Source: Geosiphon pyriformis | Lineage: Eukaryota > Glomeromycota > Glomeromycetes > Archaeosporales > Geosiphonaceae | Length of the DNA: 64,000 nt | NCBI GenBank assembly: GCA_016748015.1 | Contig: JAAOMT010000134.1 | Coordinates: 746,451 to 810,450 of the forward strand | Reading direction: 5' to 3' | Position numbers and translations under genes: made by a program | In this document: in pieces, positions 46,990-59,360 of the stretch | How positions within the stretch are numbered: position 1 is the stretch's first letter | Layout: each line of letters opens with the position of its first letter | Notes under the pieces: model-generated | What the model was told of the DNA's origin: nothing | The model's database searches: none | Seen by the model: the letters and a program-made list of their open reading frames with translations, nothing else

Positions 46990-49098
46990 TCCAGATGATT
47001 GCTGTAAAGAACTGGGAATTGGTTAATAGACTACTATCGCCGATCTCCAGCTCTGTTGAGTCATTCTCGGTCTTTGGATTCCGTTGGGTGGTAAGCTTTG
47101 GGGTGGTGTTTGGATTTGTTGAGGTTGATAGATTATTTGTGGCTGCAGTTGTTGATAAATTACTTGTGGCTGTGGTTGATAGATTGGAGCTTAATACACT
47201 GGAGATTGATAAACTGATGACTGCGTCACTGGTAGGTAAGCGGGTTGGTTTTGATTTGGGTACTGATTCAGAGTTTGGAACTGGTGATCAGGGTTTTGAT
47301 ATTAATTTCCCAATCATTGGTTATTTAAACGCTGACAACAGTCAATTTGAATATGTCCTTGTTTACCACAATAGTGGCAGATACGCATTTCCTGTTGCCA
47401 CTGTTGATTGGTCGATAAAGATAGACATGGTTGATTTTGGGCACAATTAGAGTGTCCTTGATTATTGCGTCATTGTGGAGGCTGATAAATGGCGTGATTA
47501 TTAGCTAAGTATCCTTCCAATTTCTTATTAATTGATTTACTGAACTTTTCTAATTTGGAATCCAATTCAGATGATCCATTTATTACTAAATTAATGGCTT
47601 GGGTGTGATTGGTCTCTGACTCAGTGGATTCAAAATTTCTGGTGCATGTGACTGTGTCTTAAAGGGTGTCTGGATGTAACGGATGTATATGTTGCAAGAT
47701 GTTGCTGCACAGACCATGGATAAACTGGTTGAGTATCTGTAGGACTGTAAAATAGTTGGTGTCAATTGCTTGAATTTGGTGCAAGTTTTGATGGAAGCAT
47801 TCCAGGTAAGTGGTGACTGCTTCAGTTTCTCCTTGTTTCATGGTGGTGAATATATTAACTAGGCAATTGATACTGTTATTGTTGCTAAAGTATCTTAGGA
47901 ATTCCACTTTGAAGGCATTGAAATCTTGTGGTTTATTAACCAAGCTCTGATATTATGAATTGGCGGTATCCTTGAGAAAGTAGGGAATGGCTTGTATTGC
48001 TCAGGCATTATTCCATCCGTTGGCTGCAATGGTCTTTTCTATATCATTCAGCCATACTTGGGCATTATTTTCTTTGCCAGTAAAGTTGTCAAGTTTTGCA
48101 ATTGGTGCATAGGCCATTGGATCTAAGTTAGGTGGTTGTGGTGGCTGTTAAAGCAGTTGTTGTTGTACTGGTTGTTGGGGTGATAGTTGAAGTGATTTTT
48201 GTATGGGTTTGGCTATGTGATTAATCAGTGGTTGATCAATAACAATTACTGGAGGTAAGTTTTGCTGATTAATTAATTCAGGGTTTGGATTGTTTTGCTT
48301 TTGATAATTCAGAGTTTTGATTTTCGAATTTTCTAGATTTAGATTTTGCTGAGTTTGAAAATTTGGGGTTTCAACTTCTGGGTTTTCAGTGATCAGGTGC
48401 TGGTAAGTGAATTTTTGATCCTCTGATTCTTCTTTCTCTTTTTCTGATTCTGCTACTTCTCATGGATCAAAAATTCTGAAATCTGGTAAAGGCAGTAGTG
48501 ATCAAAGTCCTGATAGAGTTGATAATCGTGAATTAAATCCCTCAAAGTATTTACCATATGGTCCTAATAATTCTGTTTTCCTTTGTCTACTTTGGAATGG
48601 GAATTATCCAAATGCTGATGTCACAGTTGATGGGAATGCATCTGTTGATGATATGTTGATGGCGTTTCCAGGTGTATAGTGATAGGATGGGTTGCTTGGG
48701 GATTCAATTCTGTTTTTCTTCCAAGTAGGTGGCTGTATTTTTCTGGGTGTTACTGCTGGTGTTTGTAGTTTTCCCTTGCCTTTACTAGCATATGTAATTG
48801 AATATCTTTGTTGAATGTGGTGTTCAATTTCTTTGTTGATCTCAGTGATGATGGATGCAAAATTATGATTTGTTGGCAGGTTGGTGTTTTGAATTAACTT
48901 CCTATAGAAAGTTTCTCTTGCTGATTCAGTATTTACTGGTGTTCCTAATAAAGAGGAAATTTTTTCATTAACGTAGAAATTGAAGGCTGATTCGGTGGAT
49001 ATATGATTGTGGTTTAATCCCAAGTATTAACAATAGTGTTGAAATAAAAATTTTGCAATTTCTAAATGGTTTGCTCCTATATTTTCTGATTCTGCCAC
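46990..49098 (-). pseudogene. E3 Gag
   Basis: Begins at GTG (49098-49096) with VAESENIGANH. N-terminal domain 48604-49023 (open, YHYTPGNAINISSTDA). Gln/Pro linker near 48130-48290, capsid 47659-48130 (VEFLRYFSNN, LNQFIHGL), zinc knuckle CHYCGKQGHIQIDC at 47343-47396 (all four ligands kept), then a Gln-rich tail to the protease. Stops at several points, including one between the two halves. Confidence 0.87.
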
Positions 49099-49141
49099 TT
49101 TTGGATGGTGTTTGTTGGTGCTGGTTCTCTGTAAGATTATA

Positions 49142-49158
49142 CCTCACAGGAAGCACCA
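49142..49158 (-). promoter_or_regulatory. E3 primer-binding site
   Basis: On the minus strand TGGTGCTTCCTGTGAGG, two bases after the LTR end at 49161. It is probably closest to the ancestral site because it has no T runs from transitions. Confidence 0.75.
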
Positions 49159-49160
49159 AA

Positions 49161-49995
49161 TGTTACAGGTGATTATTTCTGCTGTTGAATTAAATAACAA
49201 ACTTGTAACTTGGTACTCAAAAGCTACTTCTGTGAATAAGGTTCTGCAAGTATTGTATCTGAAGGTTTTGGTGGAGTCCTTTGTATAATAGACAGAGATT
49301 CAATAGTGTCGATAGTAGATGTATCTTTCCAAGAGTTTTTCCAATTTCTTTCTCAGTGTAGTGGCCAGATTTAGTCTGGTAGTCATGCCTTTCTGGTAAG
49401 CTATCCAATAATATATAAAATCTTACCCTTATTTCTGGGTCTTTTACCAGGTTATCCTTAACGTTAATAACTCAGTGCTTAATCTTTTAATCAATTAGTA
49501 TACAACAACAAAATCAAAAAAAGAAAGAAAATAAAATAAAGAAAATAGAAAAAATAAGCCAAGACAATTTGGTACATTAGTATTTCGTCAATAGCCATGA
49601 TCAAGAGCTATTGTTCCAGCATGGTCAAGTATCAATTACTATCAACATAAAGTGTTGATAGTGAAGAGTGAGTTGAGATATGAAATAATTATTTATTTGA
49701 TGATTGGGAACTGAAATGTTGCTTAGATTAAATCTAAACTGATAGGTCTGTCTTTTTAACTTCTAATCCTGCTGCTATATATACATAATTGAGATTCCTC
49801 AATTCCTTAATTCTTCACGACAGGAATCCTGGAATTTTTGGAATTCTGTGATTCTTTTGAGAGAAATCCTGGAATTCTAGAATTCTGCAATTCCTCATTA
49901 GGGAATCCTGAAATTCCACATTTACTATGTCTACCTTTGATTGGCTAATATCTACTGGCTAATAATACTATATTTCCTATATTCTATGAGTAACA
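49161..49995 (-). repeat. E3 5' LTR
   Basis: 835 nt, TGTTACAGGTG...GAGTAACA on plus. TATA-like element at 49785-49797 (minus), U3 array about 49800-49920. Confidence 0.93.
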
Positions 49996-51295
49996 ATGTA
50001 TTAGTTTTTTATATACTGTTCTGGTTAATCAATTTAATATGTTTGTTTCAATAATTATAATTGGTTCTAGATCTTGTAAAATTTTATTTGATTTGACTAG
50101 TATTTATTGTATTTCCAATTGTAAAATATTATTGGTAGATGATAATACTATATTGTAATATAATTTTAGTTAATTACTATATGTTGCTTTAACTAAAATT
50201 TTATTGTTTTATTTTAACTTATATGCTCTATTTTCTAGAATTTTTTAATGTAAAATAGATTATTTTATTTGAAATCAAATTTTCTACTTTATTGTTTTTT
50301 TATTTTGGAATAATATAAAAATACTTTGTCCTCAATTTTGAATTTAACTGGTTTATTTGATAACTGATTGTTGTGTTATTTCTTTGTTTTGCTTGTAATT
50401 TTTGTATAATATCTTGCTTTATTGTCTAATAAGCAAATAATATTGATGATATAAACAAATCTTATTTATTCTGGTTTTTTTGGCTAATCTTGATTATTGT
50501 TTTATATAGTATTCTATTAAATTTTTCAACTAAGTCATTGGTTTGTAGATAATATAGAGAAAATAATGGTTATTTGATTTTAAATCTCTGACTTAATTTT
50601 GTTAATATTTTGTTAATATTCTGTTTATAAAGTAAGTTTCTTGGTCTAATAACAATTTTTTTAAATATTTGTGTTGACAAATCAAATTTTGATATATAAA
50701 TTTGATAATAGATTCTGTATCTGCTTTTTAAATTGTTTTAGCTTTTGGCTATTTTGTAAGATAGTTTATAGCTATTGCTATATATTAGTTGTGTTTACTA
50801 ATTATTATTAATGGTTTGATTAAGTCAATTCCAATTTGATCAAATAGTTGTCCTATTTTAATTGGTCTTAGTAGTTTATTGAATCTTATTTCTTCTCTTT
50901 TCTAATAAGCATTACAACTTTGAATATATTGAATAATGTCTAAATATATTAATGGCTAATAGTATTTTTTTCTGGTCTTTTCTATGATTGCTTTTTTATA
51001 AAAATGTCTTGTAATTAGATTTGAGTATATGTTAAACAATATTGTTTCTTTTTTTGGTTTTGTGATTACTCTAAGTGGCTGGTCTAAATCTTTTTTGTTT
51101 TTTTAATATAGTATATTTTGATAAGTAATAAAATATTTTAATTGTTGTTTTATGTTGTTTTGTTTTTTTTGAGATAATTTTTTCTTAAACTATTGAATAT
51201 CAATATAATATTAAAGTTGTTAATATTTTTGTGTATTCATCTTTTGTTCTATTTTTGAGTTGAAATATTTTTAGATTTGTCTTATTTATAATAAT
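49996..51295 (-). pseudogene. E4 integrase remnant
   Basis: Colinear with 41460-42930 of E3: C-terminal part near 50200-50350, a core segment near 50480-50560 (ATTGTTTTATATAGTATTCT matching the Glu region), and a Zn-binding segment near 50900. Translation is full of stops. The LINE at 51296 interrupts it; its target TAATAAT is at 51289-51295. Confidence 0.8.
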
Positions 51296-51429
51296 TTTTT
51301 TTATTTTTTTATTTTAACAAGTGAGGTCCAAACGTAACTTAGTGCTATACATCATACAAATGATCTAAACTAGGTGCGAATCATGCGTTTTCTACACATG
51401 ACCAGCCACTCGAGCCAGTCAGAACTACA

Positions 51430-52820
51430 CTATACACTTATATGCACAGAAACTGAATCTCCAATACCTGAAAAAAATAGACAAAACTTACGAAACCCAA
51501 AACCAACTCCAAAAGCCTCAGCCATCTCCAGCAATCTGACCACACCAGCCGAAAACACCATAGGCAAACCAGAAACTGAAACAGGAGCAGAGCCATCATG
51601 TGGAATTAAACCATGCTTTTCCATAAACACTCAGTGTCTGGCCCAGACCAACCAAACATCATTCCAAAATGCTAGACAAAACTCACGCACAAAGCTCACA
51701 ATCCTCTTAGCACCCTTCTTAGAATCTTTAAAGACCAAAACAGACTCATGAAACCATTCATCGAAAACAAAGTCCTTATACAGAGCAACACCAACTCCAA
51801 CCTCAGAAACACAAGAAGCCAAGGCCTGTAAGACACATGAAGAAGAGTGAGAAAGACCAGAAAGAGCCTCCCAAGCTGAAGCATGTGCCCAACAAACGAG
51901 CACGGCCAACGGCATCCTGAGGACATGAAAAGACATGATCCGAGGTCTCAACATCACCACAAAACAGACAGACCACACTGGGGTATCTCCTATCATATAA
52001 ACACTTGTGCACAGCAACAAGAAGCCGATGATAGAGAGCCTTCATAAAGTAAGTATGACAGCCTGCTGTGCGCATGCTGGTAAAACTGGATGCCAAGTGG
52101 GAATCAGGGTGCCACACTATAGAAGACTTAGACCAATTAATATCAGCACGCAAACTATCATCCACAACACGAGAACCCACTCCAATCTCCCAACGAGCTC
52201 GATGAACTGACTGGAAAACATCATGAACAAAGTGTCTAGAATTACCAAAAACTGCCGTACCACCAGCACATAGAAAATGTTCACTGACTAAATAAGGTAG
52301 GCGCCAAGCAGAGAGAGCAGCACCTTTGGCAAACGCATCCACATGCTCGTTGCCTGAGACATCTGAATGACCTTTTACCTTAACCCAATTCACATCCAGA
52401 TTCTTTTGACGAATGACAATGGCAATGTGACGACACTCAATCCAACAGCAGTTCCTGAAATCCGGATGAACCAGCGAAGACTCTGACCTACATGCATCTA
52501 AAGCAGCCTGGCTATCTGAGAACAAGTCAATTGAACGAGAAAAAAGAATACACTCAAGGGCCAAAGCTATGGCTTGTAGTTCTGTCAGAGTAGAAAAAAC
52601 CAAACCAGACACCCCAACACCCAAATCCAAGTTAATGTTCTCAAAAAAAATGGCAGTACCTGCTCTCATGTCAATAGTGCCCAGACCAGAAAGAGATCCA
52701 TCTGTATACACAGAAAGACGGGCAGCATCAATGGTCAGCAAAGTGTCACGAATCACACCAAAATCACGAGAAAGACGAATATCAGACACAGCATAACCAT
52801 CCACCAAAGAAGAACTTGAG
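51430..52820 (-). pseudogene. LINE-B ORF2: RNase H and C-terminal domain
   Basis: RNase H has all four catalytic sites: SVYTDGSLSG, TELQAIALALE, LFSDSQAALDA and VKGHSDVSGNEHVDAFAKGA. A downstream domain (DINWSKSSIVWHPDSH, then CLFCGDVETSDHVFSC with a Cys pair and C-x-H pattern typical of such LINEs) follows. A one-base change near 51900 shifts the frame, and a CGA-to-TGA stop lies at 51631. The last residues are DSVSVHISV, with TAG at 51430. Confidence 0.9.
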
Positions 52821-54425
52821 GAGAGAGGCGCAACGCTACCAAGAAAGCGAACAGAAAAATTAAACCAGAAAAGGACTGGGCCACAAGGGTCCAGCCTCTT
52901 TTAATGCTTGAAGGTCCCTCAACTGAAAACATCACCATTACGGTCACGAAGCTGTTCCACGAAAGCAATTCCATAACACCTGAGCGAAGAGATACACTTG
53001 AAAAAACAGGATTTACCAAGAACCAAAGACATAGAAGTACCACACCGCCGACAAAAAGCACAAGCTAGAGGGCCTTCCAAAGACAAATCACACCCAGAAA
53101 AAATGTGAACCACACCTGCCAAAAAATTATCCGAGGGACTGATACCAACACGAGCCGGAAACAGCAAGAGATGACAAAGACGCCAGCTGAGAACCTGGAG
53201 GTCATGAGACCTATAAGAAAACATGCGACTCAAGACATCAGTAAAATTTGCAAAAGCAACAACGGAGGCCGATTTACTCTCAGCCTGGATCTGTTCGAAA
53301 GTTTTTAAATTGTACAAAGAGGGGTGATGAAGTGCATCACTGGGAAAATCATGTGGCAATCCAGACTTGGACTTTATGACCTTGCATATTAAAGCATTCC
53401 ATTTATTACAAACACCAACAGAAACGAAACTGAACTGAGTCCTATAGCTGATAATAGGGAAAAGAACTGCAGACACCAAATATGCACACTGTTTGTCCGA
53501 AATTGCCTTTCTCAAAACAAGATTCACAAGAAACCATACATCAGCCTAAGCTTTAGCCAAGCTAAGCTTCGAAAGACCCTCAGAAGACAAAAAAATACCC
53601 AAATAGTGATGAGATTCCCCTCTCTTGGCAATAGAAATAGGCACACCACTGATAGTTAAATAAGGATCCAGCACTCAGCAATTGATGGAGATGGCCACCG
53701 TTTTGTCATTGTTTACAGAAATATTGTTAAACCTAAAAAACTCACTAGCAACATCAAGGATGTGTTGTGTAGCAGTCTGGCTGCTACCAACCCAAATAGT
53801 ATCATTGACAAAAGTGCCAGCAGCAAGAAACAAAGACAGCCCAGCTTGAGGATCCACCCGGCCGGTTCTTGATATGAAATTAGAATTCAACCTGTAGCCA
53901 TACACACTATTCTGTCTCTTGACCTCACACAAAAGTGAATCATAAAAAATATGCCAGAGAAGAGGTGAGAAGACTTCTCCCTGATTCAGCCCATCATGGA
54001 CACAATACCCATTAGTCAAGCCAAAGTCAGTCATCACTCTGTTGATGCAACCATTGTGAATACTGCCAAAAAATCTAATAAACCTGTCACACATTTTGAT
54101 CCTGACTAGACTCCTCTTAAGATGTTCCCAACCCACCAAGTCATAAGCCTTGCGCATGTTCTGTAAAACCAGCCAAAGTTCACGGTTCTTCTCCAAGGCA
54201 TCCTCAACCACAGAACTGATAGCAAAAATGGGAGACTGCATCGTCGTACCCTTCAAAACCGAAAAATTGTTCCCACAAAGAACATCAAAAGTGCTGCAAG
54301 CCAGAGAGATCCTATCTGAAAGGATCTTGGAGAGAATTTTGTGGGCCATTTCAATTAAAGCTATAGGATGGGTGTTTGTGAGGACACCCTCCCATTCATA
54401 TGGTTTAAGAATCATCGAAACCCAA
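52821..54425 (-). pseudogene. LINE-B ORF2: reverse transcriptase
   Basis: RT for target-primed copying. Motifs are ILKPYEWEGVLTNTHPIAL, LVLQNMRKAYDLVGW (motif A, first Asp now Asn), GLNQGEVFSPLLWHIFYD (motif B) and GTFVNDTIWVGS (motif C FVND for FVDD). The thumb (YLGIFLSSEG) and connection LRKAISDKQCAYLVSAVLFP follow. Two stops (53675, about 53550) are in the same frame down to the RNase H. A one-base change separates it from the linker near 54425. Confidence 0.9.
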
Positions 54426-55430
54426 GCTTCTCTCCAAGCCCAGGGACCAACTCGCCAACCAAACAGAAATTCAAGAGCATCAAAAGCATATCCAAAACAG
54501 ATTTGTCACAATGTTTCCATAATTCGTTGGAGATACCAGAAAGACCAGCCGCTTTTCCATCAAAAAGATCCTTAACAACAGCTGACAACTCATCAAAACT
54601 AATCGAACACATGACATCTGAGAAAGCACCATTGAACATGTAATCCAGAGGCCGATATTGACAAGCCCAATCCTCAGACAAGTCAGACACCACCTCACAT
54701 TTTCTGGTCCATTCCTCCATAATTTCATCCACCTTAGACTTAACCAACACAGGCTCTAAAATCAACTCATCTTCTACAACCAAATGATCCAGGACCACCT
54801 TGTAAAAAAGACGCTCCAACACACTCCTAATGGTGTGACCCTTGTTCAGCTCAAAACTCTCCATCCTCCTATCAATAGCCAGCTTGATCGAGGATTCCTT
54901 AGCACGCTTGGATTCCACTAATTTGAAGGAGCGGTATGATTTTTTTGCTTTGGCCAGTGCAGAACAAATAAGATTAAAATTAGAACCTGAAAGAAATAGA
55001 GACTTAACTGCCGATGCACCAGGGGAGTTGAGTCTGTGCCACACCTCCAACAAAGAAGCAAAACCATCACTAGAAGCCAAACGTGAAGCCTTGACCAACT
55101 TAGAAACCAGCAGCTCCAGCTTGTGAAACCTAGAAGAAGTCTTGGTAAACATGCCATCAAAACCTTTAAACCATTTTTTTTAAATGTACCACCCACTAAA
55201 AGAACCATAATCTTGCAAATAATGTCCCACATTTTGTCCACGTCAGAAAATCTTACTGCCACACCAAAAGCATCCGAGAACATAGAGACATTAGCAGCTG
55301 AGACATCCCTGAACTCCAACCACTTAGCTTTACTGGCACTATTGACGTCAAACTTCCAACGGTCTTTATTTGCTTGCTTGCGAAAAGAATTCAAATGTGC
55401 ATTCAAGAGCCCACCCAAACCCAAATCCAC
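54412..55430 (-). pseudogene. LINE-B ORF2: APE-RT linker
   Basis: About 340 residues. HLNSFRKQANKDRWKFD and DMWDIICKIMV, then ESSIKLAIDRRMESFELNKG, VLDHLVVEDELILEP and FNGAFSDVMCSISFDELS. The last part resembles the fingers entry of related RTs. A one-base change in an A8 run near 55175 shifts the frame. Confidence 0.85.
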
Positions 55431-55439
55431 TGAAACAGC

Positions 55440-56110
55440 TTAATGGTCTGTGTCAAAATGCTCACTGACATTCAAAACTTCATGACGCACTATCGCATTA
55501 ACAAGACCCGAGGAGACAAACACGTAATCAATTGTTTTCTTAACACCCCTAAAATTTTCCCAAGTGGGTATTTTTGCAGCCGGACTACCAACTAAAGAAT
55601 TGACCAGACCCAAATCAAAGCATCTTTTGAAACTCGCATTTTTATGAGAGCCGTCTTTATTGAAATCGCCACCGAGAATGATGAAAGAAGATTCGTTGAC
55701 AGCTTTTGCAATGAGAAAATTGATTTCACCAGTCTGAGAGAACTGAACCACTGAAGAAGCACCAGCATAAAGCCCCAAAATTGACACAGAAAGTTTGCCC
55801 TTGAAAGGTAATTTAATGAAAAGGAGCCAACCAGGCACCTTAGAAATCTTGTACACATGACGAGCTAAAAAAACGTCCATGATAACAGCAACACCCGCAC
55901 CCAGGTGACCAGAGTTCAAACCAGAAGTGAACACTCGGACACCATTGAACTTGTCTGCAATCCACGGACAAACCCTACTTCTTAATTTTGTTTCAATAAC
56001 GATAGAGACCAAATTGTTTATTTCCTTATGCCACCTAATAATGTCCTCTTGCTTAGCAGAATTGTTCATGCCCCTGACGTTGCACGTAGCAACTTTCCAG
56101 ACTAAACTGC
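55440..56110 (-). pseudogene. LINE-B ORF2: APE-type endonuclease
   Basis: Nicks target DNA to prime copying. All motifs are visible: ATCNVRGMNN (Asn), VIETKL (Glu), ILGGDFNKDG (Asp/Asn), TIDYVFVSSGL (Asp) and HFDTDH (final Asp-His). The open run 55440-56069 is ended by a CAA-to-TAA stop at 55440, after which the same frame continues. The start just upstream of CNVRGMNN lies close to the end of ORF1 (stop 56111-56113). This is the only catalytic domain of the element without a visible catalytic loss. Confidence 0.92.
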
Positions 56111-57904
56111 TTATTGGGTGAGAGGTAGAGACACCAAAAGTGCACCTATACTATCCACTTTGGCCGAAAGGCCCAGGACCATCTCCATTAGACACTTCAT
56201 GCTGTCTTCCAGCTTAGACACTAAAGACACATCAAAAGACACCGCTCCCGTGACATTCCCACTACTAGTGGACACACCTGAACCCTCACTCATCACTACA
56301 TCTGCCCCTTGATCCTGTGATAAAGGAATCACTAATGGCTAACATCCAGAGTTAGGCTGGGGAACTGTTGGCCCAAGTACATCCAACCTCTTAGCCAGCT
56401 TACCAACTTGCTCCATAAGGCTGGCGAGATTGCGCTCAAGAGTGGTGAACCTATCGTTGACTTCCATCGCTACCTGTAGGGACGGCTTCATCTCCGAAGA
56501 GGAGCCATTATTCACCACAACGTTCTAACCAGAGAGAGGGGGCGAAGAACACCCGCGAGCAACCTTTGCTCAAGAGAGACCACCAAAAAAGACCGGATGG
56601 GCAACTGGAGCCAAGCGTTTGGCATAGATGGTTGCTAGCCTGCTTTTATCTGTATCCAAGAAAACTCTACGCAGCAAACTACCAGAAAATAATTTCCCAC
56701 CAACTGCACAACCCAATGACGTGTGACCCAATTTTTCACACTTGGTGCATTTAGCAGAAATGAGGCAAGACCAGCGGAGATTAGTGTTCCTGAGTACTGG
56801 CATGGTTCTTACAGCAGCATCCAATGATTCAGCAGAGTCGAAACAAACAATAGCATACCTGGTCCGAGCATATGTAACAGAATGACAATCAATGACGCAA
56901 GTTTTCTCATTCACAGATCTAACAAAGTCCCAGATATCATGAGCGGTGGTCCTCATTGGCAATGTGTAGAGCAGTGCCCTATGTTGGTCCTTTATATTCT
57001 ATGCTTCCTTGTCTGAATCAGCCCTAGCCACACGTACAGCATCTTTCCCGATTAATATAGACCACTCAGCTGCAGCCAAATCAGCTTGATCCAATCATTT
57101 GAATTCCACCATTGCCTTCTGTCACAGCCCGATCAACTGCATCTTGATCGCCTTAATAACTCCAAACTCGGATAGCACAGTGCACACAGCCTCAGCCGAT
57201 GTTTTAACTGGAATTTCTTTCACGACCACAGCCCGATCTGATTGCCCAGATGATCTCTTAAGATTGGTGTTTACTATGATATTCGCACCAGTAGCCTTTT
57301 CAGTGGCCTTCTTTAGACCTGATTCGGAAGTGAATATTGCTCTGATGATTCCTGAGAATTTTGAGGGGGTAGACGCCCTCCCAAAACCATTAATTCCAGA
57401 AAATAAACTCCTAATCTTCTTGAGCTTCTTCTGGGCCGAATTTCCTTCTACTGCTTTTAGATCCAAATCCAAAGCAAATGACTTCCTAACCAAAACATTG
57501 ACCAGGTTCTTAAGAGGAGGGGAAAGCACCAGAGGGGCATCCAGAAGAACATCATCATTATCATTGTCATTCAGGAAGTCGATCTTTCCCAAAGGTTTTC
57601 CCAATGCTTTTCTAGTTGTCAACCGCGAACCTTTCGGTGTTTGATCTAAATCTCCACCAATGAGCGCACTACCTTTACCATAATCGAAACTTGTCTCCTC
57701 AACAAAACATTCCTTTTCCATATCAACACTATCAGATTTTGTGGTATCACCAGTCTCCGAACTCCACGAACGACCACTATGCACCCTAGCAGAACCCTCT
57801 TCAGCATCAGCATTGTCCTCAAAAACACCACCTCTTCTCTTTTTTCTTGACAGAACAGCCTTGAAACCACCCTCAGAGCCAGAACTTTTAACTGTTTGTT
57901 TCAT
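56111..57904 (-). pseudogene. LINE-B ORF1 (RRM-like, CCHC knuckle, coiled C-terminus)
   Basis: Nucleic-acid chaperone/RNA-binding protein, about 600 codons in one frame. It starts MKQTVK (57904; the frame is open to the 5' end of the element without another ATG). It then has KSFALDLDLKAVEG, INGFGRASTPSKFSGIIRA, a first RRM-like domain (DRAVVVKEIPVKTSAEAV, FGVIKAIKMQLI), a second (TTAHDIWDFVRSVNEKTCVI) and the knuckle CTKCEKLGHTSLGC (about 56705-56746). It ends with a short coiled region to LPLTQ-stop. In-frame stops lie at 57122, about 57100, about 57000, 56570, about 56525 and about 56340, all explained by CGA-to-TGA or TGG-to-TGA/TAG. Confidence 0.9.
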
Positions 57905-58048
57905 AACAGCAATACTAGGGCCAACAACGACCTTGTAATCAAGCAGAAATGGTTTGGATTTATCATACTGAATGGTAAAAAAACTTCTTCCAAAAAACTT
58001 TTGACTCTTTTTTTTAGGATTTGTGGAGGAACGAAAGAAAGAAGAATT

Positions 58049-58500
58049 TTAATAATCTGTTAGTATTTCCATTTTTTTTTCTTTTTTTTATAATATATAA
58101 TATAATTAAATAGTAATATTTCTATTTTTCATCTTGTATAATAATCATTTCCAAATTTTTGCTTTTGAATTAATGTTAATCTTTTGTGATTAATGTATAT
58201 CTTAAACTTTTAACTTAAGTATTTCTTTTATTTAATAACAGCCCAATAAATAGCTAAATATTTCAATACTAAAGTTCTATAATTTTTTTTGGCTAAACTT
58301 AAATTTCAGTTGGTATATATTACTAAATATTCTTATCTATCTGTTTTTTTTGTGATAATATAGCTTCTAATGCTTGGTTTAATGTGTTGGTAGTAATAAT
58401 AAATGGTTTGCTATAATCTAAATAAATTAATATTATAGCTTAAATAAACTTTTTCCACAGTATATTAAAAGCTTCTTGTTGGTTTTTAATTTATTTGTAT
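58049..58500 (-). pseudogene. E4 RNase H remnant
   Basis: Resumes E4 after the LINE. Aligns with 42940-43400 of E3 (AATGTTAATCTTTTGTGAT, TAAATATTTCAATACTAAAG). Heavily AT-shifted with many stops. Confidence 0.75.
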
Positions 58501-59360
58501 TTAGTATTTTTAGCTTAAAGCTAGTGAAATAGTTGAACCAGTTTGAAAAAATTTTGGATAAAGCAGTAATAGTATTTAGCAAATTCTAAGAATGCTCTTA
58601 GTTCTGTTAAGTTTATTAGTACTGGAAAGTTCTTAATTATTTTGATTTTGTTTGAGTTTGTTTTAATGCTGTTTTTGTTTATAATATGTTTCAAAAACTT
58701 AAGCTCAGTTTTCCCAAAAAAACACTTGGTAGCATTTAATTTTAGCTCTGCTCTTTTTAGCCTTTTAAACACTTGCTGAAGATAATAGAAGTGATCATTA
58801 AATGTTTTGAAAAACACATTGGTGTTATCCAAGTAGACTATTACTAATTTCTATAATAGTCTGGTATAAATAATTTTTATTAGCTATTAGAAAGTGGCTG
58901 GAGTATTGGTTAAGTCAAAAGACATGACATTAAATTCAAAGTTTTTTTCTCTAATAATAAATGCTGTTTTTTTTTTGTTAGCTGAATTCATGACTACTTG
59001 TTAATAACTACTATTTAAGTCTAATATAAAGAATTATTTTTTTTCTTTAAAAGCATTAAATAGTTTTTAAATCCATGAAGTTAGATAACTGTTTCCATAA
59101 GTAATACTGTTAAGTTTTTTATAATCTATACAAAAACAAATCTTTCTATTTTTCTTTCAAACAAATACTACTGGTGATAACTATAGACTTATTAATGATT
59201 AAATTAACTTATTGTCTAATATTTGGTTGATTTTTTGACAAATAATCTTATGGTTGGCAAGTGGTATTTGATATGCTGTTTGTTTTATTGATATTACATT
59301 TTCAGTTTTATTTGGTGTTGGATGATATTAGTTCTGTTAAATTCATTTTTACTTGCAAAA
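58501..59360 (-). pseudogene. E4 reverse transcriptase remnant
   Basis: An open piece of 103 codons (58521-58832) with VYLDNTNVF (YLDN), LQQVFKRLKRAELKLNATKCFF and LTELRAFLEFAKYY. Upstream motifs (PFGLT-, VDYRKLN-like) are recognisable only in fragments. Confidence 0.82.

Larger units (their letters stand above)
39922..49995 (-). mobile_element. Ty3/gypsy element E3 (minus strand), complete with two LTRs
   Basis: About 10.07 kb with LTRs at 39922-40770 and 49161-49995. ATGT is duplicated at 39918-39921 and 49996-49999, inside E4. The domain order is the same as E2, on the minus strand. The LTRs are about nine-tenths identical by eye with mostly transition differences. It keeps longer open frames (integrase 371 codons, dUTPase 396 codons) but has stops, frame changes and lost catalytic residues. 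Confidence 0.94.
51296..58048 (-). mobile_element. LINE copy B, near full length (APE/RT/RNase H class)
   Basis: A 6.75-kb minus-strand non-LTR retrotransposon. TAATAAT is duplicated at 51289-51295 and 58049-58055, inside E4, and the uninterrupted target is seen in E3 near 42930. ORF1 (to 56111) and ORF2 (about 56110-51430) are followed by a 3' UTR of about 130 nt and an A-rich (TAAAAAA-type) tail. GC content is far above the surrounding DNA, so it is one of the youngest insertions. It has about ten stops and a few one-base indels, and both RT Asp sites are changed, so it is not autonomous. Confidence 0.95.

Noticed and set aside
54842-55126. Plus-strand frames over LINE-B, e.g. 54842-55126 and 57099-57644
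   Set aside because: Antisense shadows of ORF2 and ORF1, which have clear domain motifs on the minus strand.
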